A stretch of DNA of 64,000 nucleotides from Micromonospora sp. WMMD882 (GCF_027497255.1 NZ_CP114903.1:2666001-2730000), one strand, 5' to 3'. Positions 8,429 to 17,832 are shown, counted from the first letter of the stretch. Numbers and translations: made by a program. The notes: generated by a model from the letters alone, not told the origin.

Positions 8429-10105
8429 TCAGTACCGGGTGCCCCGGTAGTCCCGGTCCCGGTCGGTGGCGCGACGGTACCGCTCAGGTTCGTCGTACCC
8501 GCCCCGCCGGCCCCGGTGCTCCGGCTCGTCCCGTCGGCCGGTGCCGCCGCCCCGCCGGGGTGGTTCGGCGCGACCGCCGCCGTACACGCCGCCATCGGGA
8601 TAGCCGCTGCCGCCACCCCGGCCGTGGCCGCCGCCTGCCCGGCCGCCACCCGACGACGGGCCCGGCCCGCCGCCGGTCGGGCCGCCACGGTAGCCGCCCC
8701 GCCCGCCGGAGGGGGCGCCGCCGCCGTACACGCTGCCGCTGCCGCCGCCGCGAGGAGCGCCACCGCCGCCCTGGGGCCCGCCGCCGTAGACGCCTCCGCC
8801 AGCCGGGGCGCCGCCGTAGACTCCGCCCTTGCCGGGGCGGCCGGCCGGGGGCGGCGGGCCGCCGTAGACGGCGCCGCCCCGCCGGGCCTCCCGGTCCGTC
8901 GACGGATCCTGGCGCGGCTCGGGGCCACGGCGGTCGACAGCGTCCCGGTCGGGCAGGTCACCGGTGTTCGAGGGGCCGCCCCGGGTGGGCGTGGTCGGCC
9001 GGCGGCGGGCCCGGACGATGCCGACGACGCCCGCCCCGACCAGCAACGCGCCGAGCGCCCCGACGGCCGCGATCAGGTACTCGATGTCGTCGAGGGTCAG
9101 GCTGTCCGTCCAGGAGCCCCCGGCGGCGGTCTTCTTCTTCCCGTCGTCGGGCACGGGGGCGGCGCCGGTGGTCGACGGGGGGTACGCCAGGATGTCGACC
9201 TCGGCGTCCTCGCCCAGCTCGCCGGCGTCGGACACGGTGACGAACAGCTTCCCGTCCGGGGTGTACGAGATGGCCTCGCCGAACGGGTCGGCCAGCGGGG
9301 TGACCCGGGGCTCGCCCCTGGTCAGCGCGGCCACGATGTTGCCGTCGGGCACGTCGTACTCGAAGGCGTCGGCGTAGGTGCGCAGCACCACGCGTCTGCC
9401 GTCGGGCGACCGGGCGGCGCCGGTGACCGCCACCCGCCCGGGGCCCTGGAGGAGGTTCGGCGTGGTGGTCTTCGGCAGGCTGATCTCGCCGACCTTCTCC
9501 ATCGGCACCGGCTCGACGTTGTTGGTCCTGAGCTCGGCCGCCGGGGTGAAGATCTGCGCCTTGCCGCTGAGCGTCTTCGTGATGATCAGCGGTTTGCCGT
9601 CGTCACCGATCAGCAGGGCCTCGGCGTCGTGCGGTTTGCGCTCGGGGTAGGCGACGCGGTGCAGCACCGGCTCGTCGCCCCCGCCGACCGGCATCGTCCA
9701 CAGCGCCACCCGCTCACGGCGTTTCTCGCTGGTGATGTTGTCGCCGACGTCGGCGATCCAGAGCGTTTTGCCGTCCGGAGAGAGGGCCAGGTCCTCCGGG
9801 TCCAGCGGCCCCTGGCCGGAGTAGCGGACCGAGCGGGTGATCTCGCACTTCGAGTCGAGGAAGAAGACCCGTTTGTGGCTGTCCACGTCGGTGCTGTCGT
9901 TGACCACGACGTAGCCGGTCTTCGTGGCGATCAGGCCGGAGAGCTCGCGCAGCTTCGGGTCGGTGACCGTGCAGCGTTTCTTGCCGGCCGGTGGCGCGCC
10001 GTCGGAGGGCGCCGGGGCCGGAGCGGCGACCGCCGCTCCGGCGAGCCCGGCGGTCACCGTGAGCAGGCCGAAGGCAACCGTGATCGAGGAGATCGCACGC
10101 CGCAT
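8429..10105 (-). CDS. Secreted/membrane-anchored beta-propeller protein with Gly-Tyr-Arg-rich cytoplasmic tail
   Basis: 558 residues. Residues 1-28 form a signal peptide ending AVAAPAPAP. Residues about 45-310 carry repeating motifs typical of a beta-propeller (LALSPDGKTLWIADVGDN, RSPDGRRVVLRTYADAFEYD, ISYTPDGKLFVTVSDAGELGED). One membrane segment lies at about 340-362 (YLIAAVGALGALLVGAGVVG), followed by RARRR, which predicts an outside propeller and an inside tail. The last ~195 residues are low-complexity: five VYGG repeats, GG-rich runs, then RGG/RGY and Arg/Asp/Glu-rich sequence ending RGTRY. Function is unknown. The propeller could act as a sensor or esterase-like domain, but no catalytic motif is recognised. 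Convergent with lexA. Confidence 0.85.
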   Translation of the reverse strand: MRRAISSITVAFGLLTVTAGLAGAAVAAPAPAPSDGAPPAGKKRCTVTDPKLRELSGLIATKTGYVVVNDSTDVDSHKRVFFLDSKCEITRSVRYSGQGPLDPEDLALSPDGKTLWIADVGDNITSEKRRERVALWTMPVGGGDEPVLHRVAYPERKPHDAEALLIGDDGKPLIITKTLSGKAQIFTPAAELRTNNVEPVPMEKVGEISLPKTTTPNLLQGPGRVAVTGAARSPDGRRVVLRTYADAFEYDVPDGNIVAALTRGEPRVTPLADPFGEAISYTPDGKLFVTVSDAGELGEDAEVDILAYPPSTTGAAPVPDDGKKKTAAGGSWTDSLTLDDIEYLIAAVGALGALLVGAGVVGIVRARRRPTTPTRGGPSNTGDLPDRDAVDRRGPEPRQDPSTDREARRGGAVYGGPPPPAGRPGKGGVYGGAPAGGGVYGGGPQGGGGAPRGGGSGSVYGGGAPSGGRGGYRGGPTGGGPGPSSGGGRAGGGHGRGGGSGYPDGGVYGGGRAEPPRRGGGTGRRDEPEHRGRRGGYDEPERYRRATDRDRDYRGTRY

Positions 10106-10154
10106 GGGCTCAGTGTCGCATGTTCCACCGGGTACCCGGTCGGCCCGGCGACCC

Positions 10155-11606
10155 TCACCGTGGGCGCGCGCCGGCCACGACCTCGTCCGCCCGGTACGGG
10201 GTCAGCTCGGCGGCGAGCGCCTCGCCGACCCGTACGTGCAGCAGCGTCCCCTCCGGCAGGTGGGCGGCGCTGAGCACCTCGCCCTGCCGGTGCAGCCGGG
10301 CGACGAGGTCCCCCCGGTCGTACGGCAGCACCGCGCGCACCTCGACGGCCGGTCGGGGCAGTCGTGCCTCGACGGCGGCCCGCAGGTCGTCGAGGCCGCG
10401 CCCGGAGTGGGCGGAGACGAGGATGGCGTCCGGCCAGGCGCGCTTGAGACGCAGCAGGGTCTCCTCGTCGGCGGCGTCGGTCTTGTTGACCACCAGCAGC
10501 TCGGGGAGCCGGTCGGCGCCCACCTCGGCGAGCACCTCGCGGACGGCCCGGACCTGCTCCTCCGGGTCGGGGTGGGTGCCGTCGACCACGTGCACCACCA
10601 GGTCGGCCTCGGCGACCTCCTCCAGGGTCGAGCGGAACGCCTCGACGATCTGGTGCGGCAGGTGCCGGACGAACCCGACGGTGTCGGAGAGGGTGTAGAG
10701 GCGGCCGTCGGCGGTGGTGGCCCGTCGGGTGGTCGGGTCGAGGGTGGCGAAGAGCGCGTTCTCGACCAGCACGCCCGCCCCGGTGAGCCGGTTGAGCAGG
10801 CTGGACTTGCCGGCGTTGGTGTAGCCGGCGATGGCCACCGCCGGGACGGCGTTGCGGGCGCGGCGGGCGCGTTTGGTCTGCCGTACCGTCCGCATGGCCT
10901 TGATCTCGCGGCGCAGCCGGGCGATCCGGTGGCGGATCCGCCGCCGGTCGGTCTCCAGCTTGGTCTCGCCCGGGCCACGCAGGCCCACGCCGCCGCCGGC
11001 GCCGCCGCCGCGTCCGCTACCGCCGGCCTGCCGGGAGAGGGTCTCACCCCAGCCGCGCAGCCGGGGTAGGAGGTATTCGAGCTGGGCCAGCTCGACCTGG
11101 GCCTTGCCCTCGCGGCTCTTGGCGTGCTGGGCGAAGATGTCGAGGATCAGCGCCGTCCGGTCGACGACCTTGACCTTGGTGCGTTGCTCCAGGTTGCGCA
11201 ACTGGGACGGGGAGAGCTCACCGTCGCAGATCACCGTGTCGGCGCCGCTGGACAGCACCACCGCGGTGAGGTCCTCGACCTTGCCGCGCCCGACGTAGGT
11301 GGCCGGGTCGGGGCGGTTGCGGCGCTGGATCAGCCCCTCCAGCACCTGGGAGCCGGCGGTCTCGGCCAGCGCGGCCAGCTCGGTGAGGGAGTTCTCCGCG
11401 TCGGTCACCGTGCCCTCGGTCCAGACGCCGACCAGCACGACCCGTTCCAGCCGGAGCTGGCGGTACTCGACCTCGGTGATGTCGCTGAGCTCGGTGGAGA
11501 GACCGGGCACCCGTCGCAGCGCCTGGCGTTCCTCCAACTCCAGCTCGCCGGTGGTGGCGTCGAGCTCCTCGTCCTCGACCGGGACGAAGCTCTCCTGCTC
11601 TCGCAA
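10155..11606 (-). CDS. hflX: Ribosome-associated GTPase HflX
   Basis: GTPase that binds the 50S subunit and splits or rescues stalled ribosomes. The 483-residue protein has the N-terminal HflX domain (VLVGVWTEGTVTDAENSLTELAALAETAGS...), a Gly-rich linker (GGSGRGGGAGGGVG) and a G domain starting with the P-loop GYTNAGKSSL (about 259-268), followed by the switch-region TLDPTTR and NKTD. The start is a TTG at 11606 (LREQESFVPVEDEE) preceded by ACAGGAG; the open frame continues far upstream but only as antisense of the malic enzyme gene. Divergent from the malic enzyme gene. Confidence 0.94.
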   Translation of the reverse strand: MREQESFVPVEDEELDATTGELELEERQALRRVPGLSTELSDITEVEYRQLRLERVVLVGVWTEGTVTDAENSLTELAALAETAGSQVLEGLIQRRNRPDPATYVGRGKVEDLTAVVLSSGADTVICDGELSPSQLRNLEQRTKVKVVDRTALILDIFAQHAKSREGKAQVELAQLEYLLPRLRGWGETLSRQAGGSGRGGGAGGGVGLRGPGETKLETDRRRIRHRIARLRREIKAMRTVRQTKRARRARNAVPAVAIAGYTNAGKSSLLNRLTGAGVLVENALFATLDPTTRRATTADGRLYTLSDTVGFVRHLPHQIVEAFRSTLEEVAEADLVVHVVDGTHPDPEEQVRAVREVLAEVGADRLPELLVVNKTDAADEETLLRLKRAWPDAILVSAHSGRGLDDLRAAVEARLPRPAVEVRAVLPYDRGDLVARLHRQGEVLSAAHLPEGTLLHVRVGEALAAELTPYRADEVVAGARPR

Positions 11607-11801
11607 ACCGTTCTCCTGTCCGTTTTGACGACTACGGAGTAATCGTGACACGCGCGGGGCGTGACCGCACCTGCTATTTGCCCCCTCCGGAGCGGAACAG
11701 TCCCGGCCCATCGCGGGGCGCGTGTCGGTCCGATCCGGCGAACCGGTAGAAATGCGAGGGTGGCGGCACCGGGGCCGCCGCGCCGTGACCGGAGGGACCC
11801 T

Positions 11802-13277
11802 GTGGCCATCACCCGCCTGCCGAGCGCCGGATTCTCGATCACCGTCCGGATCGCCGTGCCCGCCGACGCGTCCTCGATCGGACGGCTCACCACCTGCGCC
11901 GGGGAGGCCGGGGCGATCGTCACGGCGTTGGACGTGGTCGACTCCGACCCGAACCACGTGGTGGTCGACCTGACCTGCGACACCGCCGACGCCGGGCACG
12001 CCGACCAGGTGGTGGCCGCGCTGCGCGCGCTGGACGGGGTGGACGTCCGCAAGGTCTCCGACCGGACGTTCCTGCTGCACCTCGGCGGCAAGATCGAGGT
12101 CGCGCCGAAGGTCGCCCTGCGTAACCGGGACGAGTTGTCCCGCGCGTACACGCCGGGGGTGGCCCGGGTGTGCCTGGCCATCGCGGAGAACCCGGCCGAC
12201 GCGCGCCGGCTGACCATCAAGCGCAACACGGTCGCCGTGGTCACCGACGGGTCGGCCGTGCTGGGGCTGGGCAACATCGGGCCGGCTGCGGCGATGCCGG
12301 TGATGGAGGGCAAGGCGGCGCTGTTCAAGCGGTTCGGCGGGGTGGACGCCTGGCCGGTGGTGCTGGACACCCAGGACACCGACGAGATCGTCTCGATCGT
12401 GCGGGCGATCGCGCCCGCGTACGGCGGGATCAACCTGGAGGACATCGCCGCGCCGCGCTGCTTCGAGATCGAGGCCCGGCTGCGGGAGCTGCTGGACATC
12501 CCGGTCTTCCACGACGACCAGCACGGCACGGCGATCTGTGTGCTGGCCGCGCTGACCAACGCGCTGCGGGTGGTCGGCAAGCGGCTCGCCGACGTGCGGG
12601 TGGTGGTCTCCGGGGCGGGCGCGGCCGGCACCGCGATCATGAAGCTGCTGCTGCGGCAGGGCGTCGGCGACATCATCGCGTACGACCGGCAGGGGGCGCT
12701 GCACCGTGGGCTGACCGGGCTCAACCCGGCCTGGCAGTGGTTGGCCGAGAACACCAACCGGGACGGCTACTCCGGGGACCTGCGCGGGGCGGTGCGCGGC
12801 GCGGACGTGTTCATCGGGGTGAGCGCGCCGAACCTGCTCACCGGCGACGACATCGCCACCATGGCCGCCGACGCGATCGTGTTCGCGTTGGCGAACCCGG
12901 ACCCGGAGGTGGATCCGCGGGAGGCCCGCCGGCACGCCGCGGTGGTCGCCACCGGTCGGTCCGACCAGCCGAACCAGATCAACAACGTGCTCGCCTTCCC
13001 GGGCGTGTTCCGGGGGATGCTGGACGCGCACGCGGAGGAGTTCACCGAGGAGATGGCGATCGCCGCGGCCCGGGCCATCGCCGACGTGGTCGGCGAGGAC
13101 AAGATCAACCCGACGGTCATCGTCCCGAGCGTCTTCGACCCCCGGGTGGCGCCGGCGGTGGCCGCCGCGGTCCGCGCCGCCGCCCAGGACCCGGCCGCCG
13201 CCACCCCGCCCCCCGCGGCCGACCCCGGCCCGGCCGACCTCCCCGAGATCGCCGCCGCCTCCTCCGCCACCCCCTGA
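11802..13277 (+). CDS. NAD(P)-dependent malic enzyme with N-terminal ACT domain
   Basis: Oxidatively decarboxylates malate to pyruvate. The 491-residue protein has an ACT-like regulatory domain (about 1-80, FSITVRIAVPADASSIGRL...), a malic enzyme N-domain (RAYTPGVARVCLAI, DGSAVLGLGNIGPAAAMPVM, VFHDDQHGTAI) and a Rossmann NAD-binding domain (VVVSGAGAAGTAIMKLLLRQG). GTG 11802 has GGAGGG seven bases upstream. The C-terminal 35 residues are an Ala/Pro-rich tail. The ACT domain suggests allosteric control by a small molecule, as inference. Convergent with dapF, 39 bp apart. Confidence 0.95.
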   Translation: MAITRLPSAGFSITVRIAVPADASSIGRLTTCAGEAGAIVTALDVVDSDPNHVVVDLTCDTADAGHADQVVAALRALDGVDVRKVSDRTFLLHLGGKIEVAPKVALRNRDELSRAYTPGVARVCLAIAENPADARRLTIKRNTVAVVTDGSAVLGLGNIGPAAAMPVMEGKAALFKRFGGVDAWPVVLDTQDTDEIVSIVRAIAPAYGGINLEDIAAPRCFEIEARLRELLDIPVFHDDQHGTAICVLAALTNALRVVGKRLADVRVVVSGAGAAGTAIMKLLLRQGVGDIIAYDRQGALHRGLTGLNPAWQWLAENTNRDGYSGDLRGAVRGADVFIGVSAPNLLTGDDIATMAADAIVFALANPDPEVDPREARRHAAVVATGRSDQPNQINNVLAFPGVFRGMLDAHAEEFTEEMAIAAARAIADVVGEDKINPTVIVPSVFDPRVAPAVAAAVRAAAQDPAAATPPPAADPGPADLPEIAAASSATP

Positions 13278-13299
13278 CGGTGATGATGTGGGAGCGGGT

Positions 13300-13313
13300 C
13301 ACCCCCTGGGGTG
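13300..13313. terminator. Weak hairpin between convergent malic enzyme and dapF genes
   Basis: CACCCC-CT-GGGGTG, in practice a 5-bp stem with a 4-base loop, in the 39-bp gap between the two stop codons. Only a candidate. Confidence 0.3.
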
Positions 13314-13316
13314 GGG

Positions 13317-14150
13317 TCAGGGGTGGAGGGTGCCGGTGGCCACCAGGTCGGCGGGGCCGGCGAGCCAGGAGGACGTCGGGGTGACGGTGACCGTGAGCTG
13401 GCCGCCCGGGACGTCGACGGCGACCGTGCCGGTGTCCCGCCCGGCGTCCCGCAGGGCCACCGCCGCCACCGCGCAGGCCCCGGTGCCGCAGGAGAGCGTC
13501 TCGGCGCTGCCACGCTCGTAGACCCGCATCCGCACGTGGGCGTCCACGCCGTCGTCGACCGGGTCACCGGCGCTGGTGAACTCGACGTTCACCCCGGCCG
13601 GGAAGACCGTCGGGTCGAACCCCGGGGCCCGGGTGAGGTCCAACGTGGCCAGCTCCAGGCCCGCCGGGAGGGCGCAGACCAGGTGCGGGTTGCCCACGTC
13701 GACGGCCGTGCCGGGCAGGGTCAGCCCGCCGAGGGTGGCCACCGCCGAGTCGTACGGCCGGGGGCGGCGCAGCTCGACGGCGATGGTCGGTCCGTCGACC
13801 CGGGCCCGCACGACGCCGGCCCGGGTGGCCACCGGCAGCAGGCCGTCCGTCGGGGCGGCCAGCCCGGTGGTGAGCAGGTAGCGGACGAAGACGCGGGCGC
13901 CGTTGCCGCACATCTCGGCGACCGAGCCGTCGGCGTTGCGGTAGTCCATGAACCATTCGGCGTCGCCGGCCTGGCCGGCCCCGTCGGGGTGCTCGGCGGC
14001 CCGGACCACCCGCAGCACGCCGTCGCCGCCGATCCCGCGACGCCTGTCGCAGAGCGCGGCGACCCGCTGCGGGCTCAGGTCGAGCTGCCCGTCCGGGTCG
14101 GGGATGATGACGAAGTCGTTGCCGGTGCCGTGACCCTTGGTGAACTCCAC
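13317..14150 (-). CDS. dapF: Diaminopimelate epimerase
   Basis: Converts LL- to meso-diaminopimelate for lysine and peptidoglycan synthesis. The 277-residue protein contains both catalytic cysteines in their motifs, MCGNGAR (about residues 80-86) and LSCGTGACA (about 218-226), and the start MEFTKGHGTGNDFVI is typical. It begins with GTG, 7 bp after the miaA stop, and is the last gene of the run 15779-13317. Confidence 0.97.
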   Translation of the reverse strand: MEFTKGHGTGNDFVIIPDPDGQLDLSPQRVAALCDRRRGIGGDGVLRVVRAAEHPDGAGQAGDAEWFMDYRNADGSVAEMCGNGARVFVRYLLTTGLAAPTDGLLPVATRAGVVRARVDGPTIAVELRRPRPYDSAVATLGGLTLPGTAVDVGNPHLVCALPAGLELATLDLTRAPGFDPTVFPAGVNVEFTSAGDPVDDGVDAHVRMRVYERGSAETLSCGTGACAVAAVALRDAGRDTGTVAVDVPGGQLTVTVTPTSSWLAGPADLVATGTLHP

Positions 14151-14157
14151 GCCCCCA

Positions 14158-15063
14158 TCATTCCGCAGCGGCGTGGACCGTCCGCAGGGCCTTCGCCACC
14201 AGGTCGGGGTCGGCGGCGTCGAGCCAGCGCACCCGCGGGTCCCGCCGGAACCAGGACCGCTGCCGGCGGACGAAGCGGCGGGTGGCCCGGACCGTCTCGT
14301 CCCGCGCCCCGGTCTCGGTGAGCTCGCCGGCCAGCAGCCGGAGCACCTGCTGGTAGCCGAGCGCCCGGCTGGCCGTACGCCCGTCGGGCAGGCCGCGCCC
14401 GACCAGCGCGCGGGTCTCGGCGACCAGTCCGTCGGCCCACATCCGGTCCACCCGGCGGGCGATCCGCTCGTCGAGCACGGCGGTGTCCAGGTCCACGCCG
14501 AGTTGCACCGACGGGTACACCGGGGTCGGGTCGGGCAGCGACGCGGTGAACGGCGCGCCGGTCAGCTCGATCACCTCCAGGGCCCGGACGATGCGCCGGC
14601 CGTTGCCGGGCAGGATCCCGGCGGCGGCGACCGGGTCGACGGCGCGCAGCCGCTCGTGCAGCGGGGCCGGACCGACGGCGGCCAGCTCGGCCTCCAGCCG
14701 GCCACGCAGGGCCGGGTCGGTGCCGGGGAACTCGAAGCGTTCCAGCACCGCGCGCACGTAGAGGCCGGAGCCGCCGACCAGCAGCGGCACCCGGCCCCGG
14801 GCGAGGATGTCGTCGACCGCCGCGCGGGCCAGGTGTTGGTACCCGGCGACGCTGGCCGGCTCGGTGACCTCCCAGATGTCGAGCAGGTGGTGCGGCACGC
14901 CCGCCCGCTCGGCCGGGGTGAGCTTGGCGGTGCCGATGTCCAGCCCACGGTAGAGCTGCATCGAGTCGGCGTTGACCACCTCGCCGCCGAGCGCCTGGGC
15001 CAGGGCGATGCTCAGCGCGGACTTGCCGGCGGCGGTGGGGCCGACCACCGCGACGACGGTCAC
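14158..15063 (-). CDS. miaA: tRNA dimethylallyltransferase
   Basis: Adds dimethylallyl to N6 of A37 in tRNAs reading UNN codons; the product is the substrate of MiaB at 19330-20859. The 301-residue protein has a P-loop GPTAAGKS (8-15), DSMQLYRGLDIGTAK, and the VGGSGLYVRA and SRALGYQQ motifs of the family. The GTG start overlaps the upstream gene's TGA (GTGA, 4 bp), so the two are translationally coupled; the longer in-frame reading upstream is only antisense or out-of-frame sequence. Confidence 0.96.
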   Translation of the reverse strand: MTVVAVVGPTAAGKSALSIALAQALGGEVVNADSMQLYRGLDIGTAKLTPAERAGVPHHLLDIWEVTEPASVAGYQHLARAAVDDILARGRVPLLVGGSGLYVRAVLERFEFPGTDPALRGRLEAELAAVGPAPLHERLRAVDPVAAAGILPGNGRRIVRALEVIELTGAPFTASLPDPTPVYPSVQLGVDLDTAVLDERIARRVDRMWADGLVAETRALVGRGLPDGRTASRALGYQQVLRLLAGELTETGARDETVRATRRFVRRQRSWFRRDPRVRWLDAADPDLVAKALRTVHAAAE

Positions 15064-15779
15064 GGCCGCTCCCAGGTCGCCACCAGGTACGCCACGCCGT
15101 AGGGGGCCGCGTGGGCCAGCAGGTCGCCGCGCCAGGCCCCGCCGGCCGCCCGGGCCGCGCCGGCCAGCGCCTGCCAGGGCGCGCGACCGGCGACCTTCAG
15201 CTCCGCCGACAGCCCCGGATCCAGGGCGAGCAGGGCGTCGGGGTCCGCGTCGGCCAGGGCCGCGGCGACCCGCTCGTCGTACGCGGGCGCGCGCGGGTCG
15301 TCGTAGCCGGGCGCCTGCCGCCCCCGGCAGGCCGAGCCGTCCCCGAGGACCAGCAGGGCGGTACGCGCCCCGGTGGCGGCGACCAGCTCGGCCCCGAGCC
15401 GGGCGCACTCCCCGGGCGGGGTGTCGGCGGCGACCGCGTGGGCGAAGCGGGGCAGGTCGACGTCGTGGCGGCCGACCAGCCAGGCCCCGATGGTGAGGCT
15501 GAGCGGCAGGCGCGGGCCACCGGAGCAGTTGACCTTCCACAGCCGGACCTGCCGGTCCACCCCGTACGGCCGCAGGGTGCCGTGGTCGGCGGTGGAGTAG
15601 CGGGTGGTGGACGGGCCGGCCCCCACCAGCAGCAGCGCCTCGGGGTCGGCGGCGAGCAGTCGGCCGACCGCGGTGTCGCAGGCGGCGCGGAGGGTGTCGA
15701 GCTCTCCGGCGGCGGCGCCGGCCACCTCGGGCACGAGCAGGGGCGGATGTGGGCAGACGGCGGCGGCGACCAGGGACAC
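15060..15779 (-). CDS. LigB/Memo-like class III extradiol dioxygenase-fold protein
   Basis: 239 residues. The opening MSLVAAAVCPHPPLLVPEVAG and the STADHGTLRPYGVD region match the actinobacterial family annotated as class III extradiol ring-cleavage dioxygenase subunit B-like, which normally lies next to miaA (Rv2728c neighbourhood in M. tuberculosis, from memory). His11 in CPHPPLLVPE is a plausible metal ligand. Substrate and activity are unknown. Translationally coupled to miaA. Confidence 0.75.
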   Translation of the reverse strand: MSLVAAAVCPHPPLLVPEVAGAAAGELDTLRAACDTAVGRLLAADPEALLLVGAGPSTTRYSTADHGTLRPYGVDRQVRLWKVNCSGGPRLPLSLTIGAWLVGRHDVDLPRFAHAVAADTPPGECARLGAELVAATGARTALLVLGDGSACRGRQAPGYDDPRAPAYDERVAAALADADPDALLALDPGLSAELKVAGRAPWQALAGAARAAGGAWRGDLLAHAAPYGVAYLVATWERP

Positions 15780-15848
15780 CCGGCAACGGTAACGGCCGAC
15801 CCGCCGCCGGCCGTCCCGGGGAGCGCGGCGGGCGGCGGGTCGGCGTCG

Positions 15849-16298
15849 TCAGCCGGCCTGGCCGCCCCAGCCGCCCTGGATCATCGTCTGGAAGCGCCAC
15901 TCGCCGTCGACCTTCACCAACACGTCGGCGTAGCGCACCCGCTGCGGCTGCCCGTCGATGGTGAACTCGGCCTCGGTGAAGACCACCGCCAGGCTCGGGG
16001 TGAGCAGGTACGGCGTGCGGGTGGAGTCCATCTGGAGGTCCTCGGCGCCGCCGAGCACGCCGCCCATCATGGCCAGGTACTCGTCCCGGTCGAGCTGACG
16101 GGCCGACCCCTGCCCGGCCGCGTCGTCGGTGACCGTGTTCAGCGGGAACAGGGCCAGGCTCGCGGTGCCCGCCACGTCACCGGCGGCGGCGTACCCGTCG
16201 TACCGCTGGAACCACGCGTCGAGGGCGGCGAGGTCCTCGACGCCGGGGGCGTACCCGGGGTCGGCCGGCGGGACGAGCTGCGAGCGTGCCTGGGTCAT
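15849..16298 (-). CDS. NTF2/SnoaL-like fold protein
   Basis: 149 residues, cytoplasmic, no signal peptide. ALDAWFQRYDGYAAAGDVAGTASLALFPLNTV, then YLAMMGGVLGG, TPYLLTPSLAVVFTEAEFTIDGQPQRVRYADVLVKVDGEWRF, is the cone-shaped NTF2-like pattern of an N-terminal helix pair followed by a beta-sheet. A strong GGAGG precedes the ATG. No catalytic residue can be assigned. It lies 69 bp upstream of the LigB-like gene and could join the same operon. Confidence 0.7.
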   Translation of the reverse strand: MTQARSQLVPPADPGYAPGVEDLAALDAWFQRYDGYAAAGDVAGTASLALFPLNTVTDDAAGQGSARQLDRDEYLAMMGGVLGGAEDLQMDSTRTPYLLTPSLAVVFTEAEFTIDGQPQRVRYADVLVKVDGEWRFQTMIQGGWGGQAG

Positions 16299-16320
16299 CG
16301 GTGTCCTCCTGGTGGCCGGC

Positions 16321-16344
16321 CCGGAAGCCCGGCCGGGCTTCCGG
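16321..16344. promoter_or_regulatory. Perfect 24-bp palindrome upstream of NTF2-like gene
   Basis: Arms CCGGAAGCCCGG and its exact complement, centred 34 bp upstream of the ATG at 16298 in the 251-bp divergent gap. Could be an operator or a leader hairpin; no family assigned. Confidence 0.5.
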
Positions 16345-16549
16345 TAGGGCGTACCGTACAGCGTACGTCAACGGTCGACAAGCCGACGGCGGCGGATGAT
16401 GGTGCGGGGTAGGACACCGTATGGTCACGGTCGGCGATAGGCGCTCGACGCGGACAGGGTTGGACCTGTGACAATGCCGAGGGAAACTTGCTGCGCCGTG
16501 GCGGCGATCGCGGGCAATCCGTCGACGCCGGGAGAACGAGGATGGGCAC

Positions 16550-17758
16550 ATGAGCGACTGGACTGCCTTCGGACGGGTGGACGCGGACGGCACCGTGTAC
16601 GTCAAGACCGCCGAGGGCGAGCGGGTGGTCGGATCCTGGCAGGCGGGAGCGCCGGAGGAGGGACTGGCCCACTTCGCCCGCCGGTTCGCGGACCTGGTGA
16701 CCGAGGTGGACCTGACCGAGGCCCGGCTCAACTCGGGGGCGGCCGACGCCGGGGGCTCGCTGACCACCGTCCGCCGGATCCGGGCCTCGCTGGCCGAGGC
16801 GCACGTCGTCGGGGACATCGACGCGCTGGCCGCCCGCCTGGACAAGCTCGCCACGCTGGCGGAGGAGAAGGCCGGCGCCGCCCGGGCCGCCCGGGACGCC
16901 CAGCGCGCCGAGGCGCTGGCCCGCAAGACCGCCCTGGTGGAGGAGGCCGAGAAGCTCGCCGCCGAGTCGACCGGCTGGAAGACCGCCGGTGACCGGCTCA
17001 AGGAGATCCTCGACGAGTGGAAGACCATCCGGGGGGTCGACAAGAAGGCCGACGGTGAGCTGTGGAAGCGGTTCGCCGCCGCCCGGGACGGCTTCACCCG
17101 CCGCCGGGGCGCCCACTTCGCCTCCCTCGACGCGCAGCGCAAGCAGGCGCAGACCGCCAAGGAGGAGCTGGTCACCGAGGCCGAGTCGTTGAAGGACTCG
17201 ACCGACTGGGCGGCCACCGCCAACCGGCTCAAGGACCTGATGGCCGAGTGGAAGGCCGCGCCGCGCGCCTCCAAGGAGGCCGAGCAGAAGCTCTGGGAAC
17301 GCTTCCGGGCCGCGCAGGACGCGTTCTTCACCAGGCGCAGCGAGGTCTTCTCCGCCCGGGACGACGAGCAGCGGGGCAACCTGGAGCGCAAGCAGGCGCT
17401 GCTGGCCGAGGCCGAGGCGCTGGACGTCGACGGCGACCCGAAGGGCGCGCAGGCCAAACTGCGGGAGATCCAGGCGCAGTGGCACGAGGCCGGACGGGTG
17501 CCCCGGGAGGCCGCGGCCGGCCTGGAGCGGCGGCTGCGGGCGGTCGACGAGAAGGTCCGCGAGGTGATGGACTCGGCGTGGCGACGCACCACCAAGGAGG
17601 ACAACCCCCTGCTGGCCCAGATGCGCACGCAGGTGGCCGAGGCCGAGGAGCGGCTGGCCCGGGCCCAGGCGGCGGGGGACAACCGCCGGATCAGGGAGGC
17701 CGAGCAGGCGCTCGCCTCGAAGCGGCAGTTCCTCCAGCTCGCCGAGCAGGCCGGCTGA
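16550..17758 (+). CDS. DUF349 domain protein
   Basis: 402 residues, soluble, almost wholly helical and charged. At least three DUF349 repeats are visible, each with a W-K/E-x-A-G/x-R-L-K signature (STGWKTAGDRLKEILDEWKTI at about 140, STDWAATANRLKDLMAEWKAA at about 216, LREIQAQWHEAGRVPREAA at about 305). Coiled coil is likely throughout. The family is widespread in actinobacteria; biochemical role not established. ATG 16550 follows GAGGAT. A tandem duplication copies the last codons beyond the stop (17733-17821). Confidence 0.85.
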   Translation: MSDWTAFGRVDADGTVYVKTAEGERVVGSWQAGAPEEGLAHFARRFADLVTEVDLTEARLNSGAADAGGSLTTVRRIRASLAEAHVVGDIDALAARLDKLATLAEEKAGAARAARDAQRAEALARKTALVEEAEKLAAESTGWKTAGDRLKEILDEWKTIRGVDKKADGELWKRFAAARDGFTRRRGAHFASLDAQRKQAQTAKEELVTEAESLKDSTDWAATANRLKDLMAEWKAAPRASKEAEQKLWERFRAAQDAFFTRRSEVFSARDDEQRGNLERKQALLAEAEALDVDGDPKGAQAKLREIQAQWHEAGRVPREAAAGLERRLRAVDEKVREVMDSAWRRTTKEDNPLLAQMRTQVAEAEERLARAQAAGDNRRIREAEQALASKRQFLQLAEQAG

Positions 17759-17821
17759 TCCTCCGGCTCGCCGGACAGGGCCGGCTGACCGTCCGGCTCG
17801 CCGGGCGGGCCGGCTGACCGG
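17733..17821 (+). repeat. Three tandem ~30-bp copies spanning the DUF349 gene stop codon
   Basis: The last codons of the DUF349 gene (encoding QLAEQAG and the stop) are followed by two diverged copies of about 30 bp, each ending GGCCGGCTGA. A decayed tandem duplication of a gene end. Confidence 0.6.
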
Positions 17822-17832
17822 CGTCGTTCGAC

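Noticed and set aside
11607..13031. N-terminal extension of hflX into the malic enzyme region
   Set aside because: The open frame upstream of TTG 11606 is antisense to the malic enzyme gene and not HflX-like.
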